Shown: positions 6,590 through 15,524 of the stretch, in pieces
Position numbering within the stretch: the first letter of the stretch is position 1
Layout of the letters: every line of letters starts with the position of its first letter
Notes under the pieces: model-generated
What the model was told of the DNA's origin: nothing
What the model saw: only the letters and a program-made list of their open reading frames with translations
Databases searched by the model: none
Assembly (NCBI GenBank): GCA_016290765.1
Contig: JAEEVE010000005.1
Coordinates: 1 to 39,160, forward strand
Direction of reading: 5' to 3'
DNA length: 39,160 nt
Source: Muribaculaceae bacterium
GTDB taxonomy: Bacteria > Bacteroidota > Bacteroidia > Bacteroidales > Muribaculaceae
Translations under genes and position numbers: made by a program

Positions 6590-8479
6590 ATGAAACACCT
6601 AACTCTTGCTCTCGCGATGATGACGGCACTAGTGCTCAATGCCAACGGGCCTTACACCATCTATCCCACGCCGCATATGATGGCAATAAAACCATCAGCC
6701 TTTACTAATATTGCCGACACTGCCATATTCACACCACAAATATCCATCGTGGCACAAAGTGGCATCGACCAAGCAACCATCGAGCGCGCCCGCCTGGTGC
6801 TAGAAAAACACGGCTTCCAGACGGCGGTGGCCCACAAAACGCCCAAGGCCGGTTCGGTCGTTAAACTGTTGGTGATAGGCCCAGAAGAAGAGCCAAGGCA
6901 TTACGACCATTACCTTTTAACCCTTTCGGCTGGCATGAAAGGTGAGGCACAAGTGACCATCGGGGGCGAGAACACCGATGCCGTTTTTTGCGGGCTTGCC
7001 ACGCTCGACCAGATGCTAGCTCAGCGCAACAGCAGTGGCAAGATGCCATGTGTCCTCATTGATGACTATGCCGACGTGCAGAACCGCGGCATCATCGAGG
7101 GCTACTATGGTGTGCCTTACACTGCGATGGTCACCAAGGACTTGTTCCAATTCATGGCACGGTATAAGATGAACACCTACATGTATGGAGCCAAATCTGA
7201 CCCTTACCACTCGCATTTGTGGAGCGAGCCCTACCCTACTCATATCACACCAGAGCAGGAGCGGATAGGCTATCTCACCCAAGACATGATGCGCGACATC
7301 ACCGCTGCGGCCCACAAGAACAAGGTCAATTTCGTCTGGGCCATTCACCCAGGCAAGGCGTTTTCCGACCCGGCCGATGCCACTGTGCTCGACCGCATCA
7401 TGGGCAAGTTTGAGAGTATGTATCAACTGGGCGTGAGGCAGTTTGGCGTGTTTGTCGACGACGTGGGCGTGCCGTCAGACCCTGCCATCATGCGTCTGTG
7501 TGCCGACCGTCTTACCCAGCTGCAGCATCGCATTGACGCCAGGTGGAACACGCCCGGAGCAGCACCTACCGACACTGTCAAACCCCTGCACTATGTCCCC
7601 CAACTCTATGCGTACGGCTGGGTCGACCTCGACAAGGCACGCACGTTCTATGAATCGTTGCGCTCCACCCCGTCGAAGATTAACATCTACATCACGGGCA
7701 AGAATGTGTGGTCGGTGCCCAACAACCACGACCTGGAGCTTGTCAGCCAGTGGGTTGGGCGTGAGGTGAGCTGGTGGTGGAACTATCCCTGCAACGACCA
7801 GGACCCTACCAAGCTCTTTGTCATGGACACCTACACCAACTTCCGTGACGAGACCCACATCATCTCCACCGACCGCCTGGAGCGCCAGCTGCAGGGTACC
7901 CGCACTGTGATTATTAACCCCATGCAGCAAGGTGAGCTATCGAAAATCGCACTCTTCTCAGTTGCCGACTACACCTGGAACAACCAGGACTACAACAGCC
8001 AGCATAGTTGGGAAGATGCCCTAACTGCCGTTCTGCCGCCCAAGCAGGCTGCCACCTTCGGTCGCCTCGCGCCCTTCCTGCGCTACTATGACGGCGATGC
8101 CATGGACTATTATATCACCCGCTACAAGCAAAGTGTAAGCCGAGGTAAGCCCACTCCAGATTCCCTCATTGGCCTGCTTACCCAGGTCAACCAGGATTGT
8201 CACACTCTCATGCAGCTGCAGCTGAGCAGCAGTGACCAGAGTGCCGCCCTGTTCTACGAAGACCTGCGCCCCTGGGTACAACGGCTCGAGGCTATGAGCA
8301 ACGAAGCCATCGGGCTACTTAAGGGCGAGAATCCGCCTGCCATCGACTATGAGGGTGACCCGCGTTTCCAATTCAACATCCTGGGTGGCATGGGCAACCA
8401 AATCTCGCTCGCCGTGCGCACCGCCCAGCCAGCCGCCCAGTCGCTCGCCCCCTTCATCACCTGGCTCCGCCAGCAATAA
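6590..8479 (+). CDS. GH84 beta-N-acetylglucosaminidase, secreted
   Basis: A 629-residue protein close in layout to the Bacteroides thetaiotaomicron GH84 O-GlcNAcase-type hexosaminidase. A weak N-terminal signal (MKHLTLALAMMTALVLNA) is followed by the GH20b-like alpha/beta domain (to about 150), the GH84 barrel (about 160-440) and a helical C-terminal region. Barrel hallmarks: RGIIEGYYGVPY (166-177), MYGAKSDPYH (198-207), FVWAIHPGKAF and the catalytic Asp pair D290-D291 in GVFVDDVG, which acts by the substrate-assisted mechanism. Likely removes terminal beta-GlcNAc from host glycans or mucins in the periplasm. It follows dapF by 51 bp and ends before the hairpin at 8550-8584. Confidence 0.93.
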   Translation: MKHLTLALAMMTALVLNANGPYTIYPTPHMMAIKPSAFTNIADTAIFTPQISIVAQSGIDQATIERARLVLEKHGFQTAVAHKTPKAGSVVKLLVIGPEEEPRHYDHYLLTLSAGMKGEAQVTIGGENTDAVFCGLATLDQMLAQRNSSGKMPCVLIDDYADVQNRGIIEGYYGVPYTAMVTKDLFQFMARYKMNTYMYGAKSDPYHSHLWSEPYPTHITPEQERIGYLTQDMMRDITAAAHKNKVNFVWAIHPGKAFSDPADATVLDRIMGKFESMYQLGVRQFGVFVDDVGVPSDPAIMRLCADRLTQLQHRIDARWNTPGAAPTDTVKPLHYVPQLYAYGWVDLDKARTFYESLRSTPSKINIYITGKNVWSVPNNHDLELVSQWVGREVSWWWNYPCNDQDPTKLFVMDTYTNFRDETHIISTDRLERQLQGTRTVIINPMQQGELSKIALFSVADYTWNNQDYNSQHSWEDALTAVLPPKQAATFGRLAPFLRYYDGDAMDYYITRYKQSVSRGKPTPDSLIGLLTQVNQDCHTLMQLQLSSSDQSAALFYEDLRPWVQRLEAMSNEAIGLLKGENPPAIDYEGDPRFQFNILGGMGNQISLAVRTAQPAAQSLAPFITWLRQQ

Positions 8480-8549
8480 AAGGTCAGGGGTCCTTGATTT
8501 ACTGGAAGGCGTTCTCGCTGCCGTCCCCTGCCTTACCCCTATCACACAG

Positions 8550-8584
8550 TGCGGCTCACTTTGTAATGCACAAAGTGAGCCGCA
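8550..8584. terminator. Hairpin between convergent GH84 and lipoprotein genes
   Basis: TGCGGCTCACTTTGT pairs perfectly over 15 bp with ACAAAGTGAGCCGCA around a 5-nt loop AATGC. No strong T tract follows on either strand, but its strength and its place between converging genes suggest a two-way transcription stop. Confidence 0.65.
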
Positions 8585-8662
8585 GCTGTTCAGTTCTTGG
8601 GAATAATTGTAAGAGACAAATTTTCTTTGTTGTATCGAAAATAGTATCTATAGTCTAAACCA

Positions 8663-9157
8663 TTAATCCTCGTTCCCCTGATATTTCAGGGTCTTTTGGC
8701 CCGAAAGAATCACAATCTCGCCCACAGCCTTCACCTCAATGGTCATGCTAAAGTTGCACTTATAGGTGTTCTTGTCGGCTGCGTCGAGCTTCTTCTGCAC
8801 AGCGTCGAGGGCTTGCACCATTGCGGTATAGCGACTTTCGGCCAGAGCGTTTTGCTCCTTGATCTTCTGGTCCTTCTCGCTGGCCTTGAAGGTGACTTCC
8901 CACTCCTGAGCCTTGATGATCTCCACTACCTCGTCGTAGATGCCCTTGTAGAACCTGTACTCTTGGGTGTTGGAGCCATTGGGGCCTCCTTCGCCTTCAG
9001 TGTAGTTACCTTCTTGCCTGATGAAAGTACCCTTCACAGAGTATTTCTGCTTTTGGGTGGTGGAGGGCTCGTCATCATTTCCACAAGAAGTTAATGTCAG
9101 AGAGAACGTGCTCAAGCACAAAATCATGGACAATGCAATTAAAAGTTTGCTTTTCAT
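8663..9157 (-). CDS. Small lipoprotein downstream of the C10 peptidase
   Basis: A 164-residue lipoprotein of unknown function: hydrophobic signal ending in lipobox LTSC (C25), a Gly/Asn-rich stretch, a predicted helical charged segment (about residues 95-130, KASEKDQKIKEQNALAESR) and a beta-rich end. It lies 35 bp after the C10 peptidase gene on the same strand with no visible terminator or promoter between, so co-transcription is likely. C10 peptidases such as streptopain and Bacteroides fragilis Bfp enzymes often have a small inhibitor gene next door, so an inhibitor role is a reasonable guess, but I see no sequence match that shows it. Confidence 0.75.
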   Translation of the reverse strand: MKSKLLIALSMILCLSTFSLTLTSCGNDDEPSTTQKQKYSVKGTFIRQEGNYTEGEGGPNGSNTQEYRFYKGIYDEVVEIIKAQEWEVTFKASEKDQKIKEQNALAESRYTAMVQALDAVQKKLDAADKNTYKCNFSMTIEVKAVGEIVILSGQKTLKYQGNED

Positions 9158-9192
9158 TTCGTTTTGTTTTTAGAATTATTGAAAGTTAAAGA

Positions 9193-12100
9193 TTAGCGTT
9201 TGATGACCTTCTTGCCGTTGTGAATGTACAGCCCAGGTGCCGAAGGCTCGGTGGGCAGACGACGGCCGTCGATAGTGTACCAAGCGGGATCGACAGGACC
9301 TGTGGTGACAGTGACCTGGTCGATGGCCGAGAACGATCCGGGGTCGGGCTCGGTGGGCAAGGCCAGGATGTATTCGGCCTCGAGGTCGTAGATGGTATTT
9401 TCCGATTTCAGGAGGTCGGCCGAGGGTATCAAGTAGGAGCGGAAAGCAGGCACCGTGGCCTGTTGCTTGCGCACAAACTTGTTGCCTTCCATCACATAGA
9501 TGTCTTTCATCTCTTGTTCCCAACTGCGGCCTGTCATCAACAACCAACCGGTCATTTTGAATTCGGTCCACGGCATAAAATCGGTGATATATCCCTTGAG
9601 CTCGAACTTGAAGTCATGTCCTGCCATCGATGGGTAGATGAAGTAGAAGTAACCCAATTCCCAAGAATTAGGAATCGACTCGGGTTTTTTGGTTTCGCGC
9701 TGCAGTACGATCGTATTGGGGTGCTGCAAGCCAATCATGGTATAGGGGAAGAGAAGATAAGTCCAGTCTTTACCCGTCGTGAGGTCGGTGACCTTGACAT
9801 AATCGTCTAGTGGAATCCACAAGTTGGCCCAGGTGTTGGCTTCGTCCTGGGCAAAGGAGCGGTAATAATAGATGGAATGATTCTTCTCAACGACGAATTT
9901 TGTGTTGAGCAGCAAGAAGTTGTGGTCGTCATAGATGTTGACATCCTTGCTGCTGTAGCCATCCTTGTTGAGCACATTGTTGTTGTCCAGGCCCTGAATA
10001 CTCTCGGGGTTGTCGACATAGTAAATGGTGTTGGGGCTGCTGTTGGGCGTCACTTCGGTAACGTTAGAACCGATTGCATAGAGCGCGTCATAGCCTTCGG
10101 GCATCACCAGCTTGTCGCTCACCGGTAAAGTCTTGACTTTACCATCGGCGCTGATGGCCACCGCTCCATCGGCAACATCAAAGTCTCCAATGGTTTTATA
10201 GACAGCATTCTTCAAGCGGTCGTTGTAGGCCATCATGATGCGCACACGCTTGACGTTGGTGGGCAAGAAGGCTCTAACTTCCATGGTCACCTCGCTACCA
10301 ACAGGTGCGTATAACGCCTTGGGCGTGACAAATCTCTCATAGACTTCGGCTTCGTTGTCGGGGTTCACTGCTTTCAGAGCCATCATGTCGTTGAAAGTGG
10401 CGTTACCCACATTCACCGCCTTGATATTGCCTAAAATGGCATGAGCACCCACTTTCATGTTTTCCATGTCGATGTTGGTGAGCGACACGTCATAATCCTC
10501 AAATCGCCCTTCGTACACAGTGGGGTCGCCATATACTGCGTGAGTGAGCATGGGGTCGGTATAGACGGTGTAGGACTGATCGGGCATTAAGGGCCACTTC
10601 AGACGGAATTCCACTTGTTGCTCTTCTGCAGCCCGTATGGCGACACATTCCGTACCCTTGAGTTCGTTTTTAGCCACGACATACAGATTGCCGTTAAACT
10701 CGTCGGCAATGTTTTTGACATTAAAGGTGATGCGGGTAATCTTACCATCTTCATTGAGGGTGTTCTGCGGGTTGGTCAGTTGCAGATCCTTGACAGGAAC
10801 AGGCTGCATGGCGATGTTGCCATTGTTCACATCAAACTTGATGTAAATGTTCTCGTTGCTCATCGAGGGATAGATATAGCTGGGATCGTTGGGGGCTCCA
10901 TAGTAGGTTACCAGTCGGTAAGAGCCATCTGCAATGTTGTTGGGAACAACCAGTTTGGCATCGAAACAGTTGTAGTCCTCAGCAATGGTGTTGATTTGCG
11001 AACCGTCGCGTATACTGAATTGGTGAACAAATTCATTATTCTCGTCAACCAGTGCATAGGTCATTCCAGTGGATACGTAGACACCAAAATATATTGTCTG
11101 CACATGTATCAGGGGATAGTTCCCGTCGGCATCACGCGAGATGTTGGGTTCGCTGCAAAGAATCTGATGTGAAATCTGCACAAAGCCTGGGGTTTGATCG
11201 GTAGAACCCTCGACGGGCGGCTGAATGCCAATGATGGCATCTTGGTGCACCGACCAGCGGTTGTTTGCGCCTCCACCTCCAGTGCCAGTACCTTCTGAGT
11301 CGAGAATCGAAAGGACGAAATAACCGTCGCAATCGCCTTCCCAACCCCAGTTGATGTAATATTTTCCGTTGCCATCGTAGCCGTGGCACACAAAACTGTG
11401 TCCCGAGCCCCAAGAAGTCTGGGCATTAAAGATAATGGGGCGATTGTTGGCCAGTTCGTTATACATCATGTCGTCCCACTGGTCGATGGTAAAGTCGTCG
11501 CGGAACAAATAACGCATGCCCTTGTCGTACTTGAAACAGCCCAAAAGTGCAGGCCTGATGAGACGACTGTAAGAGCCCGACTGATCGGCATTGTATTTCA
11601 TGTCAACCGATGCACCAGCCACTTGCATCAATCGTGCGACCGAAGTCACCTGCGACTCGGGGTACTGACCGTTACTATCATAGGTAAGCTGCATGTTGTC
11701 CCAGTCAAAATGCGTCTTGGGAATGGTTTCGTTCTTGGGAGTGACGAAGACATTGGTGCTGTCTTGAGGCCACTTGTGGTAATACATCACCTGCGACATC
11801 GACGTGGCGATGCAGCCTGTGGGCCAATTATTTGGGGTATAGTAGGAGTATGGCCATTCCTGACCCCATTTGGTTTGCATCAGAGGCGGCACAGGGTCGT
11901 GAGTAAGCGCCTTGTGGGGCCTGCTGTCGTGTTGCTGCATATATTCGATTTGCTCGGCATAGCTGGCGAGCATGGTCTGCATGGCTGCAGGGATTGTGGC
12001 GGCGTCGACATTGCCGTTGAGCGAATAGGCGAGCACATCGTCCACGCGGTCATCGCCCGCGACAATGACATATCCTCCACCCTGGGCGTTGAAGGCATAG

Positions 12101-12309
12101 ACCAGGTCGTTGCCGGCATTGAGTGAGGTTGAGGAGGATCTCCACGAAGCGCGTTCCATGGTGCGGACAGCGGCATTTCCTTTTTTCTGTGTCATGAAAG
12201 CCACCGCTTTCTCTTTGGCCTGGCGTGGCGTAAGGGGGGCGGCTTGCGATGTGATTGTAAGAGCCAAGGCTCCTAAAACCAATAACGATGCAAATTTTAA
12301 TGTTCTCAT
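9193..12309 (-). CDS. Secreted C10 family cysteine peptidase (streptopain/interpain-like)
   Basis: A 1038-residue protease. Signal peptide (MRTLKFASLLVLGALALTITSQA), Spi-like propeptide (about 25-115, with GGGYVIVAGDDRVDDVLAYS), then the C10 catalytic domain (about 140-365) with nucleophile C166 in WPTGCIATSMSQVMYY and H304 in SGHSFVCHGYDG, followed by NWGWEGDCDGYF. The remaining 670 residues are beta-rich and look like Ig or surface modules. The end, YTIDGRRLP...GLYIHNGKKVIKR, resembles the short sorting tails of Bacteroidales T9SS cargo. Expected to degrade host or dietary proteins at the cell surface. It is followed 35 bp later by a small lipoprotein gene and preceded, on the same strand, by a secreted protein and an AraC-type regulator. 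Confidence 0.93.
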   Translation of the reverse strand: MRTLKFASLLVLGALALTITSQAAPLTPRQAKEKAVAFMTQKKGNAAVRTMERASWRSSSTSLNAGNDLVYAFNAQGGGYVIVAGDDRVDDVLAYSLNGNVDAATIPAAMQTMLASYAEQIEYMQQHDSRPHKALTHDPVPPLMQTKWGQEWPYSYYTPNNWPTGCIATSMSQVMYYHKWPQDSTNVFVTPKNETIPKTHFDWDNMQLTYDSNGQYPESQVTSVARLMQVAGASVDMKYNADQSGSYSRLIRPALLGCFKYDKGMRYLFRDDFTIDQWDDMMYNELANNRPIIFNAQTSWGSGHSFVCHGYDGNGKYYINWGWEGDCDGYFVLSILDSEGTGTGGGGANNRWSVHQDAIIGIQPPVEGSTDQTPGFVQISHQILCSEPNISRDADGNYPLIHVQTIYFGVYVSTGMTYALVDENNEFVHQFSIRDGSQINTIAEDYNCFDAKLVVPNNIADGSYRLVTYYGAPNDPSYIYPSMSNENIYIKFDVNNGNIAMQPVPVKDLQLTNPQNTLNEDGKITRITFNVKNIADEFNGNLYVVAKNELKGTECVAIRAAEEQQVEFRLKWPLMPDQSYTVYTDPMLTHAVYGDPTVYEGRFEDYDVSLTNIDMENMKVGAHAILGNIKAVNVGNATFNDMMALKAVNPDNEAEVYERFVTPKALYAPVGSEVTMEVRAFLPTNVKRVRIMMAYNDRLKNAVYKTIGDFDVADGAVAISADGKVKTLPVSDKLVMPEGYDALYAIGSNVTEVTPNSSPNTIYYVDNPESIQGLDNNNVLNKDGYSSKDVNIYDDHNFLLLNTKFVVEKNHSIYYYRSFAQDEANTWANLWIPLDDYVKVTDLTTGKDWTYLLFPYTMIGLQHPNTIVLQRETKKPESIPNSWELGYFYFIYPSMAGHDFKFELKGYITDFMPWTEFKMTGWLLMTGRSWEQEMKDIYVMEGNKFVRKQQATVPAFRSYLIPSADLLKSENTIYDLEAEYILALPTEPDPGSFSAIDQVTVTTGPVDPAWYTIDGRRLPTEPSAPGLYIHNGKKVIKR

Positions 12310-12431
12310 AATTTTTATAAATTAATTATTTATAGATAGAATATTTCAACGTGATGAATGCTGCTGGACTCATCGAGATGACGCCGTGAGCCTAAGGGGG
12401 GCTTGTCGGGGCATTTCATCTCGGGCTGATA

Positions 12432-13226
12432 TCACTTGCAGGGGATATTCTTAAAATTCCACACCTTGCCAGGCATCTTCAGTTCAAACTCGTTGTCCTG
12501 AAGCGACAGGGCTGGGAAGATGAGGGCAAAACGCAGTCGTTGATAGGGCTGCTCAATGAGGGTGCGAGCGGGCTTGACGGCGATATTCTCGACTTGCACG
12601 ATACGCAACTTGCCGCTTTTCTTGCCCTTGATGTAGGTATCGGGTGGGACACTGGCATAGATAGCCCTGTCCACATTCTCATACTCCAGCTCGACACGGG
12701 TCTCACTGTCGGAGCAGCACACGCGCACAATCTTGATATTCACGGCATCCTTGTCGGCCTTGCAGATCGGGTTCTCTCTGGTCACGCGGTAGCGCGAGTA
12801 GTCGGGCAGCGTCACCTTGTCGTTGTTGATGACACTCGGGCCGTCGTCGGTGCGGCCAGCCGGCACATACAGGCTAGTGATCTTGCGGGTAAGGTTGCGT
12901 TGGTCGCTGTATTCATATCTCCAGTTCAGCTCGGCTGCTTCCTCATACTTGGCAAGGGCATCGGCCATCTTGCCTTCGGCTTCCAGCTGGCGAGCCTCTT
13001 CCATCGCTGCGTTGAAAGCAGGCTGGAACTGAACTTTCTCGCGGGCATAGATCTCGGCATGTTGCTTGCGTTCCTGCGAATCAAGGATTAAGCCTATACC
13101 GCTAAGCACGCCACTGGCTATGCGGTCGGTTTCGGTGTACTGCGCACTCATCGCAAGTCCCGTGGCGACAAGCACCACCAAGGTGATGTAGCGTCTCGCT
13201 CTTGTCATGTTCTCTTTCATTGTCAT
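12432..13226 (-). CDS. Secreted protein of unknown function
   Basis: A 264-residue protein with an N-terminal signal peptide (RRYITLVVLVATGLAMSA, cleavage near residue 28). After it comes a helical, Glu/Ala-rich section (about 60-105, FNAAMEEARQLEAEGKMADALAKYEEA) that looks like one or two TPR-type helices, then a beta-rich C-terminal half. Starts at 13226, 13220 or 13208 are all possible; the signal peptide fits each. It lies 43 bp after the AraC-type regulator on the same strand, so the two are probably co-transcribed. No family recognised. Confidence 0.75.
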   Translation of the reverse strand: MTMKENMTRARRYITLVVLVATGLAMSAQYTETDRIASGVLSGIGLILDSQERKQHAEIYAREKVQFQPAFNAAMEEARQLEAEGKMADALAKYEEAAELNWRYEYSDQRNLTRKITSLYVPAGRTDDGPSVINNDKVTLPDYSRYRVTRENPICKADKDAVNIKIVRVCCSDSETRVELEYENVDRAIYASVPPDTYIKGKKSGKLRIVQVENIAVKPARTLIEQPYQRLRFALIFPALSLQDNEFELKMPGKVWNFKNIPCK

Positions 13227-13269
13227 TAATGGTTATTGTGGTTCATTTTCTACTCGTATAGCTAAATCA

Positions 13270-14001
13270 TCAGTTCGATTCAGCGACTATCTTGATCTCG
13301 CGATATCGGCTTGGAGAGATGCCAAATTTTTTCCGGAAGATAGTTCGGAAAGTGTTGACAGCACCAAACCCCGATTCGCTCGCCACGGCTTCGACTGTCC
13401 AATTAGGCTCCTCGACAAGTAGGCGACAGGCCGTGTTCAGTCGCTTGGTAGTGAGGTATTCGGCTAAAGTGTTGTCGTCGGTGCGGGACTTAAGGGCTTG
13501 CAGAATGCGTCGTTGGGTAAGCCCTAATGCCTTGGCAATGTCCTTGAGTCTGATTTTTGGATTGGTGTGCAGGCCAAGTTCCTCGATGCGCTTGTCGATA
13601 TGCGCCATGAGTTGCTCTGGAGTCATGGGTACCACCACGTCGGCCTGCTGTTCGGGTTCTTGAGCAGCACCTCCGTCACTCATGGCCCTCTCCATCTCCT
13701 GGATGCGCCGTTCGCCGTCCTTGATCCGCTGTTTGGCGGCACTCAGCTCACGTTCCAACTCGCCCAGCTGCTCATGCTCTTGTTCCAGCAAAGCGTTGGC
13801 ATCGGCTAGCTTGGCGCGTTCAATCTTGGCTTGCTCCTTCTCATCACGCATCGCCTGGGCAAAATCTGTGTTATGCCCAATGATTCGTCGCAAGATAACG
13901 AAAGAGAGCATGAGCGCAGCAACCAACGCCACTACAATAATCGTGATGGCTATCGTGATGTTTTGAAGTACCGTTCCGTCTATCGTCATAAGGTCAATCA
14001 T
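13270..14001 (-). CDS. Membrane-anchored AraC-family transcription regulator
   Basis: A 243-residue protein if started at ATG 14001 (ATG 13989 also fits). An N-terminal transmembrane helix (ITIAITIIVVALVAALMLSF) is followed by a long charged coiled coil (about residues 50-125, rich in E/K/Q heptads), a linker with PEQEQQ-like composition, and a C-terminal AraC-type double helix-turn-helix: LKDIAKALGLTQRRILQAL, then WTVEAVASESGFGAVNTF and FRKKFGISPSRYRE. The usual cytosolic ligand domain is missing. The frame is open to 14055, but the promoter at 14037-14067 places the transcript start inside that part, supporting 14001 or 13989. Probably controls its downstream neighbours; the signal it senses is unknown. 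Confidence 0.85.
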   Translation of the reverse strand: MIDLMTIDGTVLQNITIAITIIVVALVAALMLSFVILRRIIGHNTDFAQAMRDEKEQAKIERAKLADANALLEQEHEQLGELERELSAAKQRIKDGERRIQEMERAMSDGGAAQEPEQQADVVVPMTPEQLMAHIDKRIEELGLHTNPKIRLKDIAKALGLTQRRILQALKSRTDDNTLAEYLTTKRLNTACRLLVEEPNWTVEAVASESGFGAVNTFRTIFRKKFGISPSRYREIKIVAESN

Positions 14002-14036
14002 CGCGCGAAATCGAGCCCAAACAGCTCTTCGCCCTG

Positions 14037-14067
14037 CAAAAGTAGCGCATTTCAACCTATTTTCAAC
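14037..14067 (-). promoter_or_regulatory. Promoter of the AraC-type regulator
   Basis: On the minus strand GTTG (14067-14064), 19 bp, TACTTTTG (14044-14037). It fits the Bacteroidetes consensus with one mismatch in the -33 box. Transcription would start near 14030, just before ATG 14001. Confidence 0.6.
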
Positions 14068-14585
14068 AACGATACACCCAAATTTGTCGATTCATACCAC
14101 CCAAATCGAGCATAAAACACCCAAATCGTCGATTTTCTATTATTTCCCGTTGCGAAACGGCCAGATTCGTGTCACTTGGGTTGGGCTTGCAGCACAGCCA
14201 AGGAGTGCCGGGCTTGGTTCATTCTTATGGCATGACCAGGGCTCGTGGGAGAGAACGCCATATACATCTCACAAGCCATCAACACTTCTGCGCATGGCGA
14301 CAACCGGGGGTGTCGCTTGCGCTCCCCCCTCGGTTACTCAAATTGTCGCTTTCAGCGACTTTGATGAGGTGTCTGTTGGCTGGTTGCAGCTGTCGCAAAA
14401 GTGGGTCGGTCTTGGGTAATCGTCTCAATTTGTTTGCCCATGTCAAGAATTTTTCGGAACTTTGTGATGCAATTATGCATAGCAGCGACTTGCCAGTTAT
14501 TGCCTTTGACTGCTAAACGGTTGTCAATTAACGACTTGTCCAGCTTTGCTATCTGATAATTGCAAACCTAGCAATCATAACGAAT
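14068..14585. other. Intergenic region between divergent genes, no gene supported
   Basis: About 520 bp between the regulator promoter and the membrane-protein gene. Short overlapping plus-strand frames (14084-14419, 14169-14516) have no recognisable protein features. A small inverted repeat GTCGCT-ttc-AGCGAC lies at 14345-14359. No convincing promoter for the gene at 14586 was found by eye. Confidence 0.5.
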
Positions 14586-15206
14586 ATGGAATTGGAAGCT
14601 GACAAAAAAGAGAGGAATCAGAAGCACGACATCCCCACGGGTCAAGTGGTTAATGTTTTGCATAGCGGGGTTAAACGCGTGTGGATTGAAATGGGTTTTT
14701 TCATCATGCTGCTTGCAGCCGTCTGCACCATCACCGAAATAGACACAGTGTTGCACTCCTCGTTTGTGGGCACGTTGTGCAAGGCGACAATCAACACGCT
14801 GGGTATGGTCATCATCTACTATGCCATGCTCAAGGGTATGCTCCCGCTCCACCGTCCGCTCACGGCCATGTGGATTGTGCTGCTGGCACTGAATGCCCTT
14901 GGCTTTTGCTCCAGCGTGCTGGCCTACTTTGGGGCGCCCTTTGACTCGTTTGACTTCTGGGTCGCGGCATCGCTGTCGCTGGCCTATTTGCCCATGGGCG
15001 TTCTCTTGATCGTGTGGTATAGGGGCAAGTTGGGCCGCCTGGGTCTATGGATGATCTTGCGCATCCTCACGGTCACGTTGCTTCCCATCGCCTGGTTCCT
15101 GTTCGTGGGTGACAGGTTGCTTACCCTGCGCGACATCATTGTGCTTGCTGTGGAGGTCATTTATGCCTATTTGCTGCGTGACATCTTGGTGTCCAATAAG
15201 GATTGA
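14586..15206 (+). CDS. Hypothetical membrane protein with about six helices
   Basis: A 206-residue protein with a charged N-terminus (MELEADKKERNQKHDIPTG) and about six hydrophobic segments: near residues 36-50, 65-84, 93-115, 124-142, 151-172 and 178-197. Charged loops are short. No catalytic motif is visible and I do not recognise the family. It stands alone between a divergent regulator and, 318 bp downstream, the giant surface protein gene. Confidence 0.75.
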   Translation: MELEADKKERNQKHDIPTGQVVNVLHSGVKRVWIEMGFFIMLLAAVCTITEIDTVLHSSFVGTLCKATINTLGMVIIYYAMLKGMLPLHRPLTAMWIVLLALNALGFCSSVLAYFGAPFDSFDFWVAASLSLAYLPMGVLLIVWYRGKLGRLGLWMILRILTVTLLPIAWFLFVGDRLLTLRDIIVLAVEVIYAYLLRDILVSNKD

Positions 15207-15524
15207 TTGGGCGACGCGCCTCAGGCAATTGTTCTAGGAATTAGATGATAACACCTAAAAAATATAGATGCTGGCACATTCATCCTGTGAAGAGGGTGAT
15301 TGTGCAGTAAAAATGTTTATAAATTTGAAAAATAGTATTGAAAAAGGTGCTATTAATATTTTTTTGATATATAATTGCCATTGACTGAAATAAATAGTCT
15401 ATATTTGCAAAATTTTATAAAGCATTCTTATAATAACGAGATGTATTTGCATCATGGATGATGCCTCTTGTGACCCGCCCCTGGGTGAGTTGAAAGGAAT
15501 CACCTTATTGCTTTTATTTACAAA
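15207..15524 (+). promoter_or_regulatory. A/T-rich leader and promoter region of the giant surface protein
   Basis: The first half is strongly A/T-rich. A -7 box TATATTTG lies at 15400-15407; the -33 box is weak (ATTG at 15374-15377, 22 bp spacing). That gives a leader of roughly 110 nt, holding the inverted repeat GCATCAT-gg-ATGATGC (15449-15464) and a short GGTGA...TCACC pair (15485-15505). Confidence 0.5.

Noticed and set aside
11383-12126. Open frame on the plus strand (247 codons)
   Set aside because: Antisense to the catalytic domain of the C10 peptidase; no protein features.
14084-14516. Two overlapping short plus-strand frames in the gap before the membrane protein
   Set aside because: No start context, signal or domain; composition looks like random reading of intergenic DNA.
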